Assembly: GCA_905221605.1 (NCBI GenBank)
Contig: CAJNDS010002606.1
Coordinates: forward strand, 334,001 to 344,500
DNA: 10,500 nucleotides
Direction: 5' to 3'
Source: Symbiodinium natans
Lineage: Eukaryota; Sar; Dinophyceae; Suessiales; Symbiodiniaceae
Positions 1 to 7,088 of this stretch are shown here, one piece after another. Numbering within the stretch: the stretch's first letter is position 1; the number at the start of each line of letters is the position of its first letter. The notes under the pieces are model-generated. The model was not told the origin of the DNA. It saw only the letters and a list, made by a program, of their open reading frames with translations, and made no database searches. The translations under genes were made by a program, and so were the position numbers.

Positions 1-946
1 TCGCGGCAGGCGTGGATTCGATGATGGCAATCGACATGCAACAAAAGCTCAGGCTCTCGGGCGTGGAGGCGGGCCCCCAAGATTCCAGCAGCGATTGCCT
101 TCCCAACATCTCCCAGTAATGTTCCTTGTTGAACATATTTGAACGATTAGCTTGACCAACTGCAGCCTGCTTGTTGGAGCAGTCGATCCTGTAGCTAGTG
201 TTACTTGCATGTCGAACTTGCTGCCCACACACGTCAAAGCCACTGGCTCTCAACGCAGCCCAGGTAACGGTCGACGATCTTCTGTCTGAGGAGCCTCTCG
301 CGGATCTCCTAGCAAGACTGCAGAGCCAGTAGCCCGAAGCTGTGAGAGACATTCTCGTGTGGCCAAGTGTAGGCTTTTACGTTTTGCTGGTGTAGGGTCC
401 GGGTATGCAAAGCTTGTGTCACGTAGCACATGAAAACTTAAACCACTCGGGCTAGGGAGGCCGTCCGATTCTCCTTCTCATGCTGCTGCTCTCACTCCGA
501 TGGGAGACCATTCAGATAATGGTCGGCTCAGCTGAGGGAAGCATCTTTTAAGCTCAAGACAATCTTCTGCACTCCCGGCCGACCTACACAGGCCTACACT
601 CTTTGCACTCGGCTGCTGGAAACCGGTAGCTGCAAAGAGGACCTGAGTACGGGGGAGCTCGACCCGTAGGGTCGTTGAAGACTCTGGTTTGCCTAAACCC
701 TACACCTGAAGCCTTGGTGACGGTTCGAACCCCTGTGCTCTTCGGGAGATGCCTTTTCATTTTTCTCTGCAGCGTCAACCGGAAGCACCAGCGAGCTAGC
801 GTAGAAGGAAAGCAACCCGTAGGGGGCTCACGTGTAAGATTTGCTCCGGTTGTTTGCTGCACATCCTGAACAGCTCAGTTTACTTTGACAAGGTGGGCAG
901 TTAGAAAACATAGTGAGGGCTGCTAAATTGGCAAGTCATGCTCGTG
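1..946. other. Left-end stretch with no recognisable gene
   Basis: Base composition is balanced. Open frames here are short (64 codons at 49-243 -, 92 codons at 584-862 -, 64 codons at 675-869 +), overlap one another and match no family I recognise. An 11-base piece in telomere-repeat phase (CCTAAACCCTA) lies at 692-702. The palindrome GTTCGAAC near 723 resembles a tRNA T-loop, but no T-stem or acceptor pairing can be built around it on either strand. I see nothing else that can be supported. Confidence 0.6.
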
Positions 947-966
947 TTTGCCCTACTTTGCCCTAC
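947..966. repeat. 10-bp perfect tandem duplication
   Basis: TTTGCCCTAC occurs twice back to back (947-956 and 957-966). It is one of several two-copy tandem duplications of 7 to 13 bp in the left half, which look like replication slippage or repair scars. Confidence 0.8.
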
Positions 967-1090
967 TATGTGAGCATCGGACAAAACTAATGTAAAGGCA
1001 CTCTTGTCTTGACGTTGCATGGCTACTGGGTTTTATTCATTTTCCTCGGAAAGCGATAGGGGGGCACTCTAAGATGATGCCCGACAAATA

Positions 1091-1483
1091 ATGCGTAGGG
1101 GGCTAGTCCTCGAACATCGCTCGTGGCCCACCAAGCATGTTGTGCAACGTTCAACGAACACAGGGTTTGTCAGCCGCTCATGTAGTCGTCTATGCGGAAC
1201 ATGCACACGGGACTTAAGAAGCGTGCTGCACTGCACTCTGCGAAGGCTTTTAGATTCAGACCTCCCCCAAAAGAACCCGGAACAGCGAGCAGAACAGACA
1301 AATCAGACCATAGCAGGCATCATGGCGTCATCATGGCGTCATCTTGCAGGGCTCCAGGTTGCCGATCTCCTCCCAACTGCTGCTTGTGGCTTAAGCCGCC
1401 CACCGACTCCCCACCGCCTCCGACAAATTCTGCCCTGCTCTTGCAGCGATGGCTCCCATGAAGGCCCCCGTCTAAAGATTTAG
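1091..1483 (+). CDS. Unrecognised 130-codon ORF, probably not a gene
   Basis: This is one of the longer forward open frames in the left half, and a second frame (1192-1461) is open across the same bases. The predicted peptide is rich in Arg, Ser, Cys and Leu, has no domain or membrane segment I recognise, and runs through the 11-bp tandem duplication at 1318-1343. Its end reaches the telomere-type repeat at 1479. A short Met-Ala-Pro-Met-Lys-Ala stretch can be read in the alternative frame near 1450-1466, directly after a pyrimidine-rich CTCTTGCAG that resembles a 3' splice site. That alternative exon reading is as plausible as the ORF. Nothing assigns a function to either. Confidence 0.1.
   Translation: MRRGLVLEHRSWPTKHVVQRSTNTGFVSRSCSRLCGTCTRDLRSVLHCTLRRLLDSDLPQKNPEQRAEQTNQTIAGIMASSWRHLAGLQVADLLPTAACGLSRPPTPHRLRQILPCSCSDGSHEGPRLKI
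1318..1343. repeat. 11-bp tandem duplication (2.4 copies)
   Basis: CATCATGGCGT is repeated at 1318-1328 and 1329-1339, followed by a partial CATC (1340-1343). The unit is not a multiple of three, so it shifts any reading frame crossing it. Confidence 0.85.
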
Positions 1484-1499
1484 GGTTTAGGGTTTAGGG
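1479..1499 (+). repeat. Interstitial telomere-type repeat (TTTAGGG x3)
   Basis: Three perfect TTTAGGG units occur at 1479-1485, 1486-1492 and 1493-1499. TTTAGGG is the telomere unit of many plants and of dinoflagellates. The tract is internal and short, so it marks an interstitial insertion or repair scar and not a chromosome end. Related fragments are CCTAAACCCTA at 692-702 and AAACCCTAA at 2092-2100. Confidence 0.85.
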
Positions 1500-1654
1500 G
1501 GTTCTCTTTCCCTGTGGAAGGTGTGGGGGATTTGGGACAATGCAGGACAAGAAGGGCCTTTCACGCACATGCCGGGATTGAGTTGCTTAGGCTTTGAGTT
1601 GGGGGACTTGGGCTGCTAGGCTTGTGGAGATCTGAATCTTGCGACTAAGAATTA

Positions 1655-1766
1655 ATAATTATACATGTGTATATATATATATACATACATACAGATGATA
1701 TATTTTTTTTATAATATGTATGTATATATATATACATATATATATATATATTATAGACATTATAGA
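1655..1766. repeat. TA-rich microsatellite with 19-bp inverted repeat
   Basis: The segment is a mix of (TA)n, (CATA)n and (GTAT)n. A perfect 19-bp inverted repeat joins 1672-1690 to 1716-1734 across a 25-base loop that contains a run of eight T. It could extrude as a cruciform or fold as a hairpin in RNA. The small open frames spanning it on both strands are low complexity (Tyr and Ile rich) and should be ignored. Confidence 0.85.
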
Positions 1767-1799
1767 CTTTTTGGGACCCTTGCTCAAGTCAAGTACCCT

Positions 1800-1813
1800 C
1801 CAGAGGCCTCTGG
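1800..1813. repeat. 14-bp perfect palindrome
   Basis: CCAGAGGCCTCTGG is its own reverse complement. No function is implied; it lies just after the TA-rich repeat. Confidence 0.6.
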
Positions 1814-2187
1814 TTTCCAATGCCAAAGGCCCTTCAACCGCCTCTTCCCCCGAGAAGACCGGTAGATTCCCGGTAGTCTGTCGAGTCGGGGTCCCCTGAA
1901 GGCCCCATACCAAACAGGGCCCAGCATCAGCTCTCGTGTCTAGGGCAGTTTGCGCCTCTTTGCGGGCTGTTTCAAAGGCATCCGCCGGAGGAATTCTTCC
2001 CAGTCCGCCGTAGGGAATCCATAAAAGGAGCTCAATGCCGAAAGCATGGTCTCTGGAGCAACAACTGAAACCCTTTCAACCCTAGCCTTAAAAACCCTAA
2101 TCCTCCTGCATGCTCTTCAGCTTTATTCTACGCCCTCCAGGCAAAGGTTCTAGCATAGCCCCCAACACCTTCGACGCCTCTGGTGAG
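1814..2187. other. Gene-poor stretch
   Basis: No ORF of note is present. Between 2070 and 2102 there are scattered CCCTAR motifs, including AAACCCTAA at 2092-2100, in the opposite orientation to the telomere-type tract at 1479. Confidence 0.5.
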
Positions 2188-2208
2188 GCCATGAAGGCGA
2201 TGAAGGCA
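2188..2208 (+). repeat. Ala-Met-Lys repeat cluster 1
   Basis: Two GCN-ATG-AAG units plus a trailing GCA: GCC, ATG, AAG, GCG, ATG, AAG, GCA. It lies inside a 74-codon open frame (2110-2334) that I do not recognise. Confidence 0.85.
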
Positions 2209-2272
2209 GAGAGTCCGCACCGGGCTGTCTGGGATCATCCGGATCCTTGTGGGGGTTTCCGAAATTCAGGGT

Positions 2273-2290
2273 ACTTTATTGACTTTATTG
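2273..2290. repeat. 9-bp tandem duplication
   Basis: ACTTTATTG occurs twice back to back at 2273-2281 and 2282-2290. Confidence 0.75.
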
Positions 2291-2335
2291 GGGTCCTTTT
2301 GTTCAGGGAATCCTGGGGTCCCTTATGTTCGTAAA

Positions 2336-2347
2336 CCCCCCCCCCCC
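2336..2347 (+). repeat. C12 homopolymer
   Basis: There are twelve consecutive C. Such a run slips easily in replication and sequencing, so reading frames crossing it (2325-2555) are unreliable. Confidence 0.9.
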
Positions 2348-2399
2348 GTGTCTTTCCCTGTGTCTTGCGAGAGTTCAGGATGCTAAGTATTGCTTGCAG

Positions 2400-2429
2400 G
2401 CAATGAAGGCCATGAAGGCCATGAAGGCC
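2400..2429 (+). repeat. Ala-Met-Lys repeat cluster 2
   Basis: Three units: GCA-ATG-AAG, GCC-ATG-AAG, GCC-ATG-AAG, then GCC. It is directly preceded by TGCTTGCAG, which resembles a 3' splice acceptor. The surrounding 76-codon frame (2325-2555) is unrecognised. Confidence 0.9.
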
Positions 2430-2662
2430 TGGTGCATGTTGCTTCTGCAATCCTTTCCCATCCCTCCGAGTCCCTTCCAGGGCCCAAGCGTTGTTCACGT
2501 TAAGCGTTTCGGTTTGGGAACTAATTTATTTGGGGGAAAGGCGTTGTTGAAGTAATGACAGCGGGAAGGTATTCGCGGTCTCAAGTTCTCTGCGTTTTGT
2601 CTCAAGTTGTTTGCATGCCATCACTGGCACTTCCTTATCCCGAAGCGGGCTTGACGGCGCAG

Positions 2663-2701
2663 GCCATGAAAGCCATGAAGACCATGAAAGCCATGAAGGC
2701 T
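2663..2701 (+). repeat. Ala-Met-Lys repeat cluster 3
   Basis: Four units, the longest cluster here: GCC-ATG-AAA, GCC-ATG-AAG, ACC-ATG-AAA, GCC-ATG-AAG, then GCT. Differences between units are AAA/AAG wobble changes plus one Ala-to-Thr change. The frame ends a few codons later at a TGA (about 2717). Confidence 0.9.
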
Positions 2702-2740
2702 GGGCTCCGGAAACGTTGACTTGAAGTTGGCTTGGCAGGT

Positions 2741-2764
2741 GCAGTGCAGCGCAGTGCAGCGCAG
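2741..2764. repeat. 10-bp tandem duplication (2.4 copies)
   Basis: GCAGTGCAGC is repeated at 2741-2750 and 2751-2760, followed by GCAG. Confidence 0.85.
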
Positions 2765-3061
2765 ACACCAAAGCAAGGGCACCTGTCGTCGATCTTTGCA
2801 CGAGCACTGCAAGCACCTGCAGACATGCTTCGGCAAGCAATCACAGATTTCACCGACCCAAGACACCGGGAGCCCTGCTGCGAAGTCCAAGGTCAAGGCC
2901 TCCTGAGGTACGAACACAACCAACAGCTCCCTGGAAGATGGCAGGTCCTTGTTTAGCCAAGTTTCCCGGGAATGTCCCAGACCACATTGTCGTTGCGGAG
3001 TCATCCTAAGCGCTGACAAGTCCGAAAGCATGACGTGCTCCGTTGCATGTAGCGCTGTCAG

Positions 3062-3085
3062 GCCATGAAGTCCATGAAAAAGGCA
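3062..3085 (+). repeat. Ala-Met-Lys repeat cluster 4
   Basis: Two units, GCC-ATG-AAG and TCC-ATG-AAA, followed by AAG-GCA. It forms the start of the ORF at 3065. Confidence 0.8.
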
Positions 3086-3508
3086 GATGACGAGGAGGCG
3101 CCCGCGATGAAGACCATGAAGGCCACCGCCCCAGTGGCAGATGGCAAAGCCAAGCTACAGCTGCACTTAAGAGTATGGCAAAGCCTCTACAACTGCGGCA
3201 GGCTCAAAGCGTCGGCTTTGTTCTGTCATAGCATGACAGTGGCCATTTTCCAAGGTCTATCTAAGCAACGAAATCCTGGCACCACCTGTAGCAGTGAATG
3301 TTTCGCCCGCACTAGCATCTGGGCACTTGCACATATGAATCCGCGAGTCCAGTACAGCCTGGGCCATGCTTCAAGCATCACGAACCGTGGTCTCAGGTCA
3401 GACCTCAAAAGCAACCTCCCAAGCATCAACATGCCCTTAGCTCGAACACGGAATCGAAGCCTCGCAGAGCGACCCAAACCAATGACTCCGTATGGAGGGT
3501 TCCGATGA
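3065..3508 (+). CDS. Tentative ORF or exon starting in Ala-Met-Lys repeats
   Basis: This is a 147-codon open frame whose first 30 residues are the most protein-like in the left half. Met-Lys pairs lie at residues 1, 4, 15 and 18, with an acidic Asp-Asp-Glu-Glu block at 8-11, then Ala/Pro/Val/Lys-rich sequence. Two Met-Lys blocks stay in the same frame across the acidic block (3065 to 3107 is 42 bases), which suits real coding sequence. The frame is closed upstream by a TAG at 3050, and CTGTCAG just before the first GCC could be a 3' splice acceptor, so the real start may lie in an upstream exon. From about residue 40 the sequence loses any clear character and overlaps an antisense ORF, so a genuine exon could end near 3170. 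From memory, dinoflagellate histone-like and other nuclear proteins can begin with Met-Lys repeats. No family domain is visible, so the function is unknown. Confidence 0.25.
   Translation: MKSMKKADDEEAPAMKTMKATAPVADGKAKLQLHLRVWQSLYNCGRLKASALFCHSMTVAIFQGLSKQRNPGTTCSSECFARTSIWALAHMNPRVQYSLGHASSITNRGLRSDLKSNLPSINMPLARTRNRSLAERPKPMTPYGGFR
3104..3124 (+). repeat. Ala-Met-Lys repeat cluster 5
   Basis: Two units, GCG-ATG-AAG and ACC-ATG-AAG, then GCC, in frame with cluster 4. Confidence 0.85.
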
Positions 3509-3819
3509 ATCATGGTCGCGCATGCAGCTTGAGGCGATGAAGGCCATGAAAGCCATGAAGGACGGGCGAGAGCTGCGCTAGACTTTCCCGAGCTTCTGCG
3601 CTTGCCGCGGCACCTGTATTGGAATTGGCGCGCACGCACAATGCGCACGCACAATCGTGGCATCAGCTCGCTGGCTACCGAGTAAGAAGTGTCGCAGAAA
3701 GTAGGCACGGAGATGCATTCTGAAAGCCTCAGCCTGCCAAGACCTGAGATCACGTTTTGTCCAGGCGATGAAGGCGATGAAGGCGATGAAGGCACGAAGC
3801 ACGGATTCCTTTTCTTCAT
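3226..3819 (-). CDS. Unrecognised 197-codon antisense ORF
   Basis: This is the longest open frame outside the minisatellite. Its N-terminal Ser-Ser-Pro triplets (about residues 11-19) and Trp-Leu-Ser-Trp-Pro stretch (about 92-97) are just the reverse-strand reading of Ala-Met-Lys clusters 7 and 6. About half of the early sequence is therefore repeat shadow. The last 90 residues or so are richer in Leu, Arg, Val and aromatic residues and look more like a protein, but match no family I know. The ORF overlaps the 3065-3508 frame on the other strand, and at most one of the two is likely to be real. It could also be a decayed multicopy element. Confidence 0.15.
   Translation of the reverse strand: MKKRNPCFVPSSPSSPSSPGQNVISGLGRLRLSECISVPTFCDTSYSVASELMPRLCVRIVRARQFQYRCRGKRRSSGKSSAALARPSWLSWPSSPQAACATMIHRNPPYGVIGLGRSARLRFRVRAKGMLMLGRLLLRSDLRPRFVMLEAWPRLYWTRGFICASAQMLVRAKHSLLQVVPGFRCLDRPWKMATVML
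3534..3560 (+). repeat. Ala-Met-Lys repeat cluster 6
   Basis: Three units: GCG-ATG-AAG, GCC-ATG-AAA, GCC-ATG-AAG, then GAC. The frame stops at a TAG (about 3579). Confidence 0.9.
3630..3655. repeat. 13-bp perfect tandem duplication
   Basis: GCGCACGCACAAT occurs at 3630-3642 and 3643-3655 with no mismatch. Confidence 0.9.
3765..3794 (+). repeat. Ala-Met-Lys repeat cluster 7
   Basis: Three units of GCG-ATG-AAG, then GCA. It is preceded by the pyrimidine-rich CGTTTTGTCCAG, the best splice-acceptor lookalike in the set. From the first ATG (3768) the frame stays open for 35 codons to a TAA at 3873-3875, with a Ser/Thr/Lys-rich tail. A small last exon is possible but unproven. Confidence 0.9.
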
Positions 3820-3875
3820 TCGTCAAAACTAAACCCTCTGAAACCAGGGTTCAACCACTCGAGTTCTGGGTCTAA

Positions 3876-4415
3876 ATGAAAAAGGAGGATGTTTTCGACA
3901 AAAAACTAACGTGTATACCTCTATAGTGGCCTGCGAAAGACTGGCGAAAGATGCTACGTCGCACTTTTCGAGAAGGTTCTGATAATATGCTCTGCGGTTG
4001 CTCCTGATTTCTTTTTGTGACAGCAGCTCTAGTGTTGCTGAAGAATTCCTTGCTCAAGTCCTGCCATGCCTCGCTAAACCACCGTCGGGCAAGTAGGATC
4101 CAGGGTTGTTGATGAGGAATTCTTCATGAAAGTCCGTGAAAGCGCAGGGAACTTGTGAAGGCCCCGGCCCTTTTCGTCTTGTGCTTGAGGCCACATACAT
4201 GCAGGTAGCATTCGTCTAGTCGTTGGCGGATGGCCCGCCTACCCGAGAGCGGCCTGCGCACATGAACCGTGCAAGAAACAATGACCCAACCTGCCTTGCA
4301 TTACAGAACTCTAGACTCTAGACGCTATCTCCAACGTGCTGCAAAGCGTGGCTTATATGTAACATGTTGACACAAGATGAAGAAAAAAGTCCCTGCGAAA
4401 GGTTCCGAAAGTAGC
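3876..4415. other. Gene-poor stretch
   Basis: Only a 61-codon reverse frame (3872-4057) is present, unrecognised. A 7-bp tandem duplication, CTCTAGA twice, lies at 4309-4322. The 13-mer CCTTGCTCAAGTC occurs here (4048-4060) and at 1778-1790. Confidence 0.5.
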
Positions 4416-4439
4416 CGCGGAAGCCTTTACGCTTCCGCG
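4416..4439. repeat. GC-rich perfect hairpin
   Basis: CGCGGAAGC (4416-4424) pairs perfectly with GCTTCCGCG (4431-4439) across a 6-base loop, CTTTAC. This is the most stable short hairpin I found in the window. No T-run follows closely, and the context is eukaryotic, so a bacterial-type terminator is not a good reading. It may be a structured RNA element or the remnant of a foldback element. Confidence 0.75.
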
Positions 4440-4615
4440 ACGAACGTAATTTTCCGCGTGAAGGAGTATTGAGCAACCATCCAAGCTTTTGCAAATTAAC
4501 ATTTTTGATCATTTTTGTTTTCAGGCTTAGGTTGCGTGGACAATGACCGGTTTTTGTTCTGCTTTCTCATCCTGGAATTGAGCATAATTGAGCCAAGCAA
4601 CGAGCACCGCATCAG

Positions 4616-4636
4616 GCTATGAAAGCCATGAAGGCC
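4616..4636 (+). repeat. Ala-Met-Lys repeat cluster 8
   Basis: Two units, GCT-ATG-AAA and GCC-ATG-AAG, then GCC. The frame ends at a TAA after five more codons. Confidence 0.85.
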
Positions 4637-4754
4637 GGGCTCATGTCACTGTAATCTGCAATCGTGTGGAATCAGGCTTTCTGCAGGCTTTGTGCTCGCA
4701 GCTTCAACAGTCGCCTGTGACTGTGAGATCTGTCAGCCTGCGCATGCCCTGGAG

Positions 4755-4763
4755 GCGATGAAG
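4755..4763 (+). repeat. Ala-Met-Lys repeat cluster 9 (single unit)
   Basis: One GCG-ATG-AAG unit directly followed by TGA. It is included because it fits the series in sequence, phase and strand. Alone it would not be significant. Confidence 0.5.
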
Positions 4764-4766
4764 TGA

Positions 4767-5317
4767 GCAGTTTTAGTTATGCAGTCGTGCAGCGCATCTG
4801 AGCAGGTCCGTAGGGCCTGCCCCTTCACCCAGAAAGCTGGGATGCACACTGCCCTACAGCAGAAAAGGATCGGCGCAAGAACGTGGCTTGACGTATGCAT
4901 GGCCACTGCTGGAGCACGTTGTGTCTTCGTAGTTATCGGAAAATGGGTATTAAAAACCATTTCCCGAAAAAATCGGTTTTCTTGAGAATCCTTGTGCACG
5001 TAAACTACGAGTAACATTATCAACCACTCACAAAACGTCCTTACGACAAATATAGTTTTCAATGCTTGCTTTTCGTGGGTTCGTGTTTCGTGATTTAAGA
5101 GAAAAATCGTGAGAATTTATTTCAAGGATCCATCGTTGTCATGTATATTCGGGAGCATATATCTTCTTTCGGATACGATGTCTGGATGTGTCAGGCTAGG
5201 TCTCAGTATTTTGAGGGGCTGGTGTCGGTTGCAGGCTTTCATAGTCGGAATGCACAAGTGTTACGATAGAGGGAAAACTTATGCACACTTGGGCCGTGTC
5301 ATCTAAGGTCGGAGCCG
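4767..5317. other. Gene-poor stretch with a weak hairpin
   Basis: Open frames (4733-5062 -, 4779-4985 +, 5109-5306 +) are short, overlap one another and are unrecognised. An imperfect 10-bp inverted repeat (4937-4946 with 4957-4966, one mismatch) flanks an A-rich loop. Confidence 0.5.
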
Positions 5318-5417
5318 TTGATATTCATGATGCGTGGTCGACAACGGATTGGGGCCGCTGATATTCGTGATGCACGCGTGGGGCTCCGGAACTCACCGCA
5401 TTGATATTCATGATACG
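5318..5417 (+). repeat. Three spaced copies of a GATATTCATGAT motif
   Basis: Near-identical 17-base copies start at 5318 (TTGATATTCATGATGCG), 5358 (one A-to-G and one T-to-C change among the main differences) and 5401, spaced 40 and 43 bases apart. The core ATATTCATGAT recurs exactly at 9465-9475, and GATATTCATG recurs at 9813-9822, in the AT-rich tail. Confidence 0.65.
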
Positions 5418-5482
5418 CTCCTTTTGGGGGATTTTTGGGGAGTGTCTGGGACTATTCTATCCGTTCATGGGCGGCATGGGCC

Positions 5483-5524
5483 GGGGGGGGGAGGTGAGGG
5501 GGTGGGGGGGGGAGGAGGAGGGGG
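5483..5524 (+). repeat. G-rich tract, strong G-quadruplex candidate
   Basis: G runs of 9 (5483-5491), 5 (5498-5502), 9 (5504-5512) and 5 (5520-5524) are separated by spacers of 6, 1 and 7 bases. This meets the usual four-run quadruplex pattern with room to spare. It sits at the change from balanced to very AT-rich sequence. The forward ORFs crossing it (5334-5609, 5401-5637) are Gly/Val-rich artefacts of the tract. Confidence 0.8.
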
Positions 5525-6166
5525 TTTGGATCGAAGACGGATCGGAGGAGGTAGGAATCTTCAAAGTAGTTTCTTTTCTATTCTATTTAATTATGAGATT
5601 TCTATTTAGATTTTGGATGAGATTTCGTGGTATCTAAAATATTTGGAATTAATGGGAAAACTTTCATATCTCTCTTCGATTCAAACTAAATTATTACAAA
5701 TCGATAGAAAAAAAGAAATCATAAAATTCTATCTATTTTACAAATTATTAAAATGCTAAGATAATAATGAGAGAACATATTTAATAGATTCTTGAGGCGC
5801 CAATCTCTTCATACCAATTGATTCACTATTATAATCGAGAAGCTATAATCCACCCTATTCTCCAAATTAATATCGATAATTTAAATATCCATGATTTATA
5901 TATTTAGGATTTCGGGATTTTCGATTTCTTTAAATTTGGTCATTTGGGGATTTTTATGGAAAGGGATCTTCGTATCCATAAAATATCGAAGTTCTCGATA
6001 TTTATGTCATCATTTTCATCTGAGAAATTATTTTCGATTTCCAAAAACCTCTAGATCTTTATGATCTTCATAGATCTTTAGGAGATAATTTGGAATTCAA
6101 GATTTATTCATTATCATCTAAGGAAGCTTTAAATTTTTGGAATATATGATTTCTCATGATTAATAA
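5525..6166. other. AT-rich gene-free block with nested hairpins
   Basis: One hand-counted line (5701-5760) is 11/60 GC. No open frame is worth reporting. Two overlapping hairpins share bases: TTTTATGGA (5952-5960) with TCCATAAAA (5975-5983), and AAATATCGA (5981-5989) with TCGATATTT (5995-6003). Only one can form at a time. Confidence 0.7.
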
Positions 6167-6200
6167 TATATATATATATATATATATATCCCTATAAAAG
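6167..6200 (+). promoter_or_regulatory. TA run followed by TATA-box-like site
   Basis: A 23-base (TA)n run (6167-6189) is followed by TATAAAAG (6193-6200), a textbook TATA-box string, and then a GC-rich segment. If functional, transcription would start about 25-30 bases downstream and read rightward through the palindromic elements and the minisatellite. The motif alone is weak evidence in AT-rich DNA. Dinoflagellate promoters are reported generally to lack TATA boxes, which counts against a functional reading if the host is one. Confidence 0.3.
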
Positions 6201-6306
6201 GCTACGGGCTCGACCCCTATTTTCGCTCTGCGGCCGCCCCGTCGGATGCCCCGCCTCCTCTTCCGGTCCATTTGGCTGCTTGTGAGGGCCTTGCAGGGGG
6301 ATCCTG

Positions 6307-6403
6307 AAAATTCCGGGAATTTTAACGCTTATTGTCTAAAAATCCCGGGAATTTTGGGAATTCCCCGGAGCTGAAAATTCCCGGAATTTTAGGAATTGTC
6401 CGG
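6307..6403. repeat. Three near-palindromic AAAATTCC...GGAATTTT elements
   Basis: 17-base elements lie at 6307-6323 (AAAATTCCGGGAATTTT), 6339-6355 and 6374-6390. The first and third are exact reverse complements of one another. Starts are 32 and 35 bases apart, close to the 34-base period of the array that follows. Shorter GGGAATTCCCCGG and AGGAATTGTCCGG pieces lie at 6356-6368 and 6391-6403. Confidence 0.8.
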
Positions 6404-6880
6404 ATTGAGGTTTGGGCTTTCCTTGGGCTGTCACGGCGTTGTCCGCTTGGTCCGCTTGGGTGGTTTTTGGCTGTCACGGTGTTGTCCGCTTGGTCGGTTT
6501 TGGGCTGTCACGGCGTTGTCCGCTTGGTCCGCTTGGGCGGTTTTGGGCTGTCACGGTGCTGTCCGCTTGGTCGGTTTTGGGCTGTCACGGTGTTGTCCGC
6601 TTGGGCGGTTTTGGGCTGTCACGGTGCTGTCCGCTTGGTCGGTTTTGGGCTGTCACGGTGTTGTCCGCTTGGTCCGCTTGGGCGGTTTTGGGCTGTCACG
6701 GTGCTTGGTCGGTTTTCGGCTGTCACGGTGTTGTCCGCTTGGGCGGTTTTGGGCTGTCACGGTGTTGTCCGCTTGGTCGGTTTTGGGCTGTCACGGTGTT
6801 GTCCGCTTGGGCGGCTTTGGGCTGTCGCGGTGTTGTCCGCTTGGGCGGTTTTTGGTTGTCACGGTGCTGTCCGCTTGGTC

Positions 6881-7088
6881 GGTTTTGGGCCGTCATGGTG
6901 TTGTCCGTTTGTTTTGGGTTGTCACGGTGTTGTCTGTTTGGTCGGATGTTCGTTGTCACGGTGTTGTCCGCTTGGGCGGTTTTGGGCTGTCACGGTGTTG
7001 TCTGCTTGGTCGGTTTTGGGTTGTTATGGTGTTGTTTGCTTGGTCTGCTTTGGTGGTTTTGGGTTGTCATGGTGTTGTCTGTTTGGTC
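6881..7088 (+). repeat. Higher-order repeat copy A inside the minisatellite
   Basis: The unit pattern (interval series 29, 34, 34, 34, 43) and marker variants, including GGATGTTCGTTGTCAC at 6944, recur 1249 bases downstream as copy B. Confidence 0.8.

Noticed and set aside
3-119. Open frame from the left edge to a TAA at 117, with a protein-like 38-residue C-terminal peptide
   Set aside because: It is too short to judge, another frame is also open here, and no family was recognised. It could be the tail of a gene outside the window.
541-560. Relic of the dinoflagellate spliced leader (TTTTAAGCTCAAG)
   Set aside because: Only the last dozen or so bases resemble the leader, with a substitution and an indel. 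Similar GCTCAAG strings at 1782 and 4052 lack the rest.
671-742. tRNA suggested by GGTTCGAACCC
   Set aside because: The T-stem does not pair and no acceptor stem can be formed on either strand.
1659-1913. Tyr/Ile-rich ORFs over the TA-rich segment
   Set aside because: They are low-complexity translations of a microsatellite on both strands.
4416-4439. Rho-independent terminator
   Set aside because: No U-tract follows the hairpin and the window is not prokaryotic.
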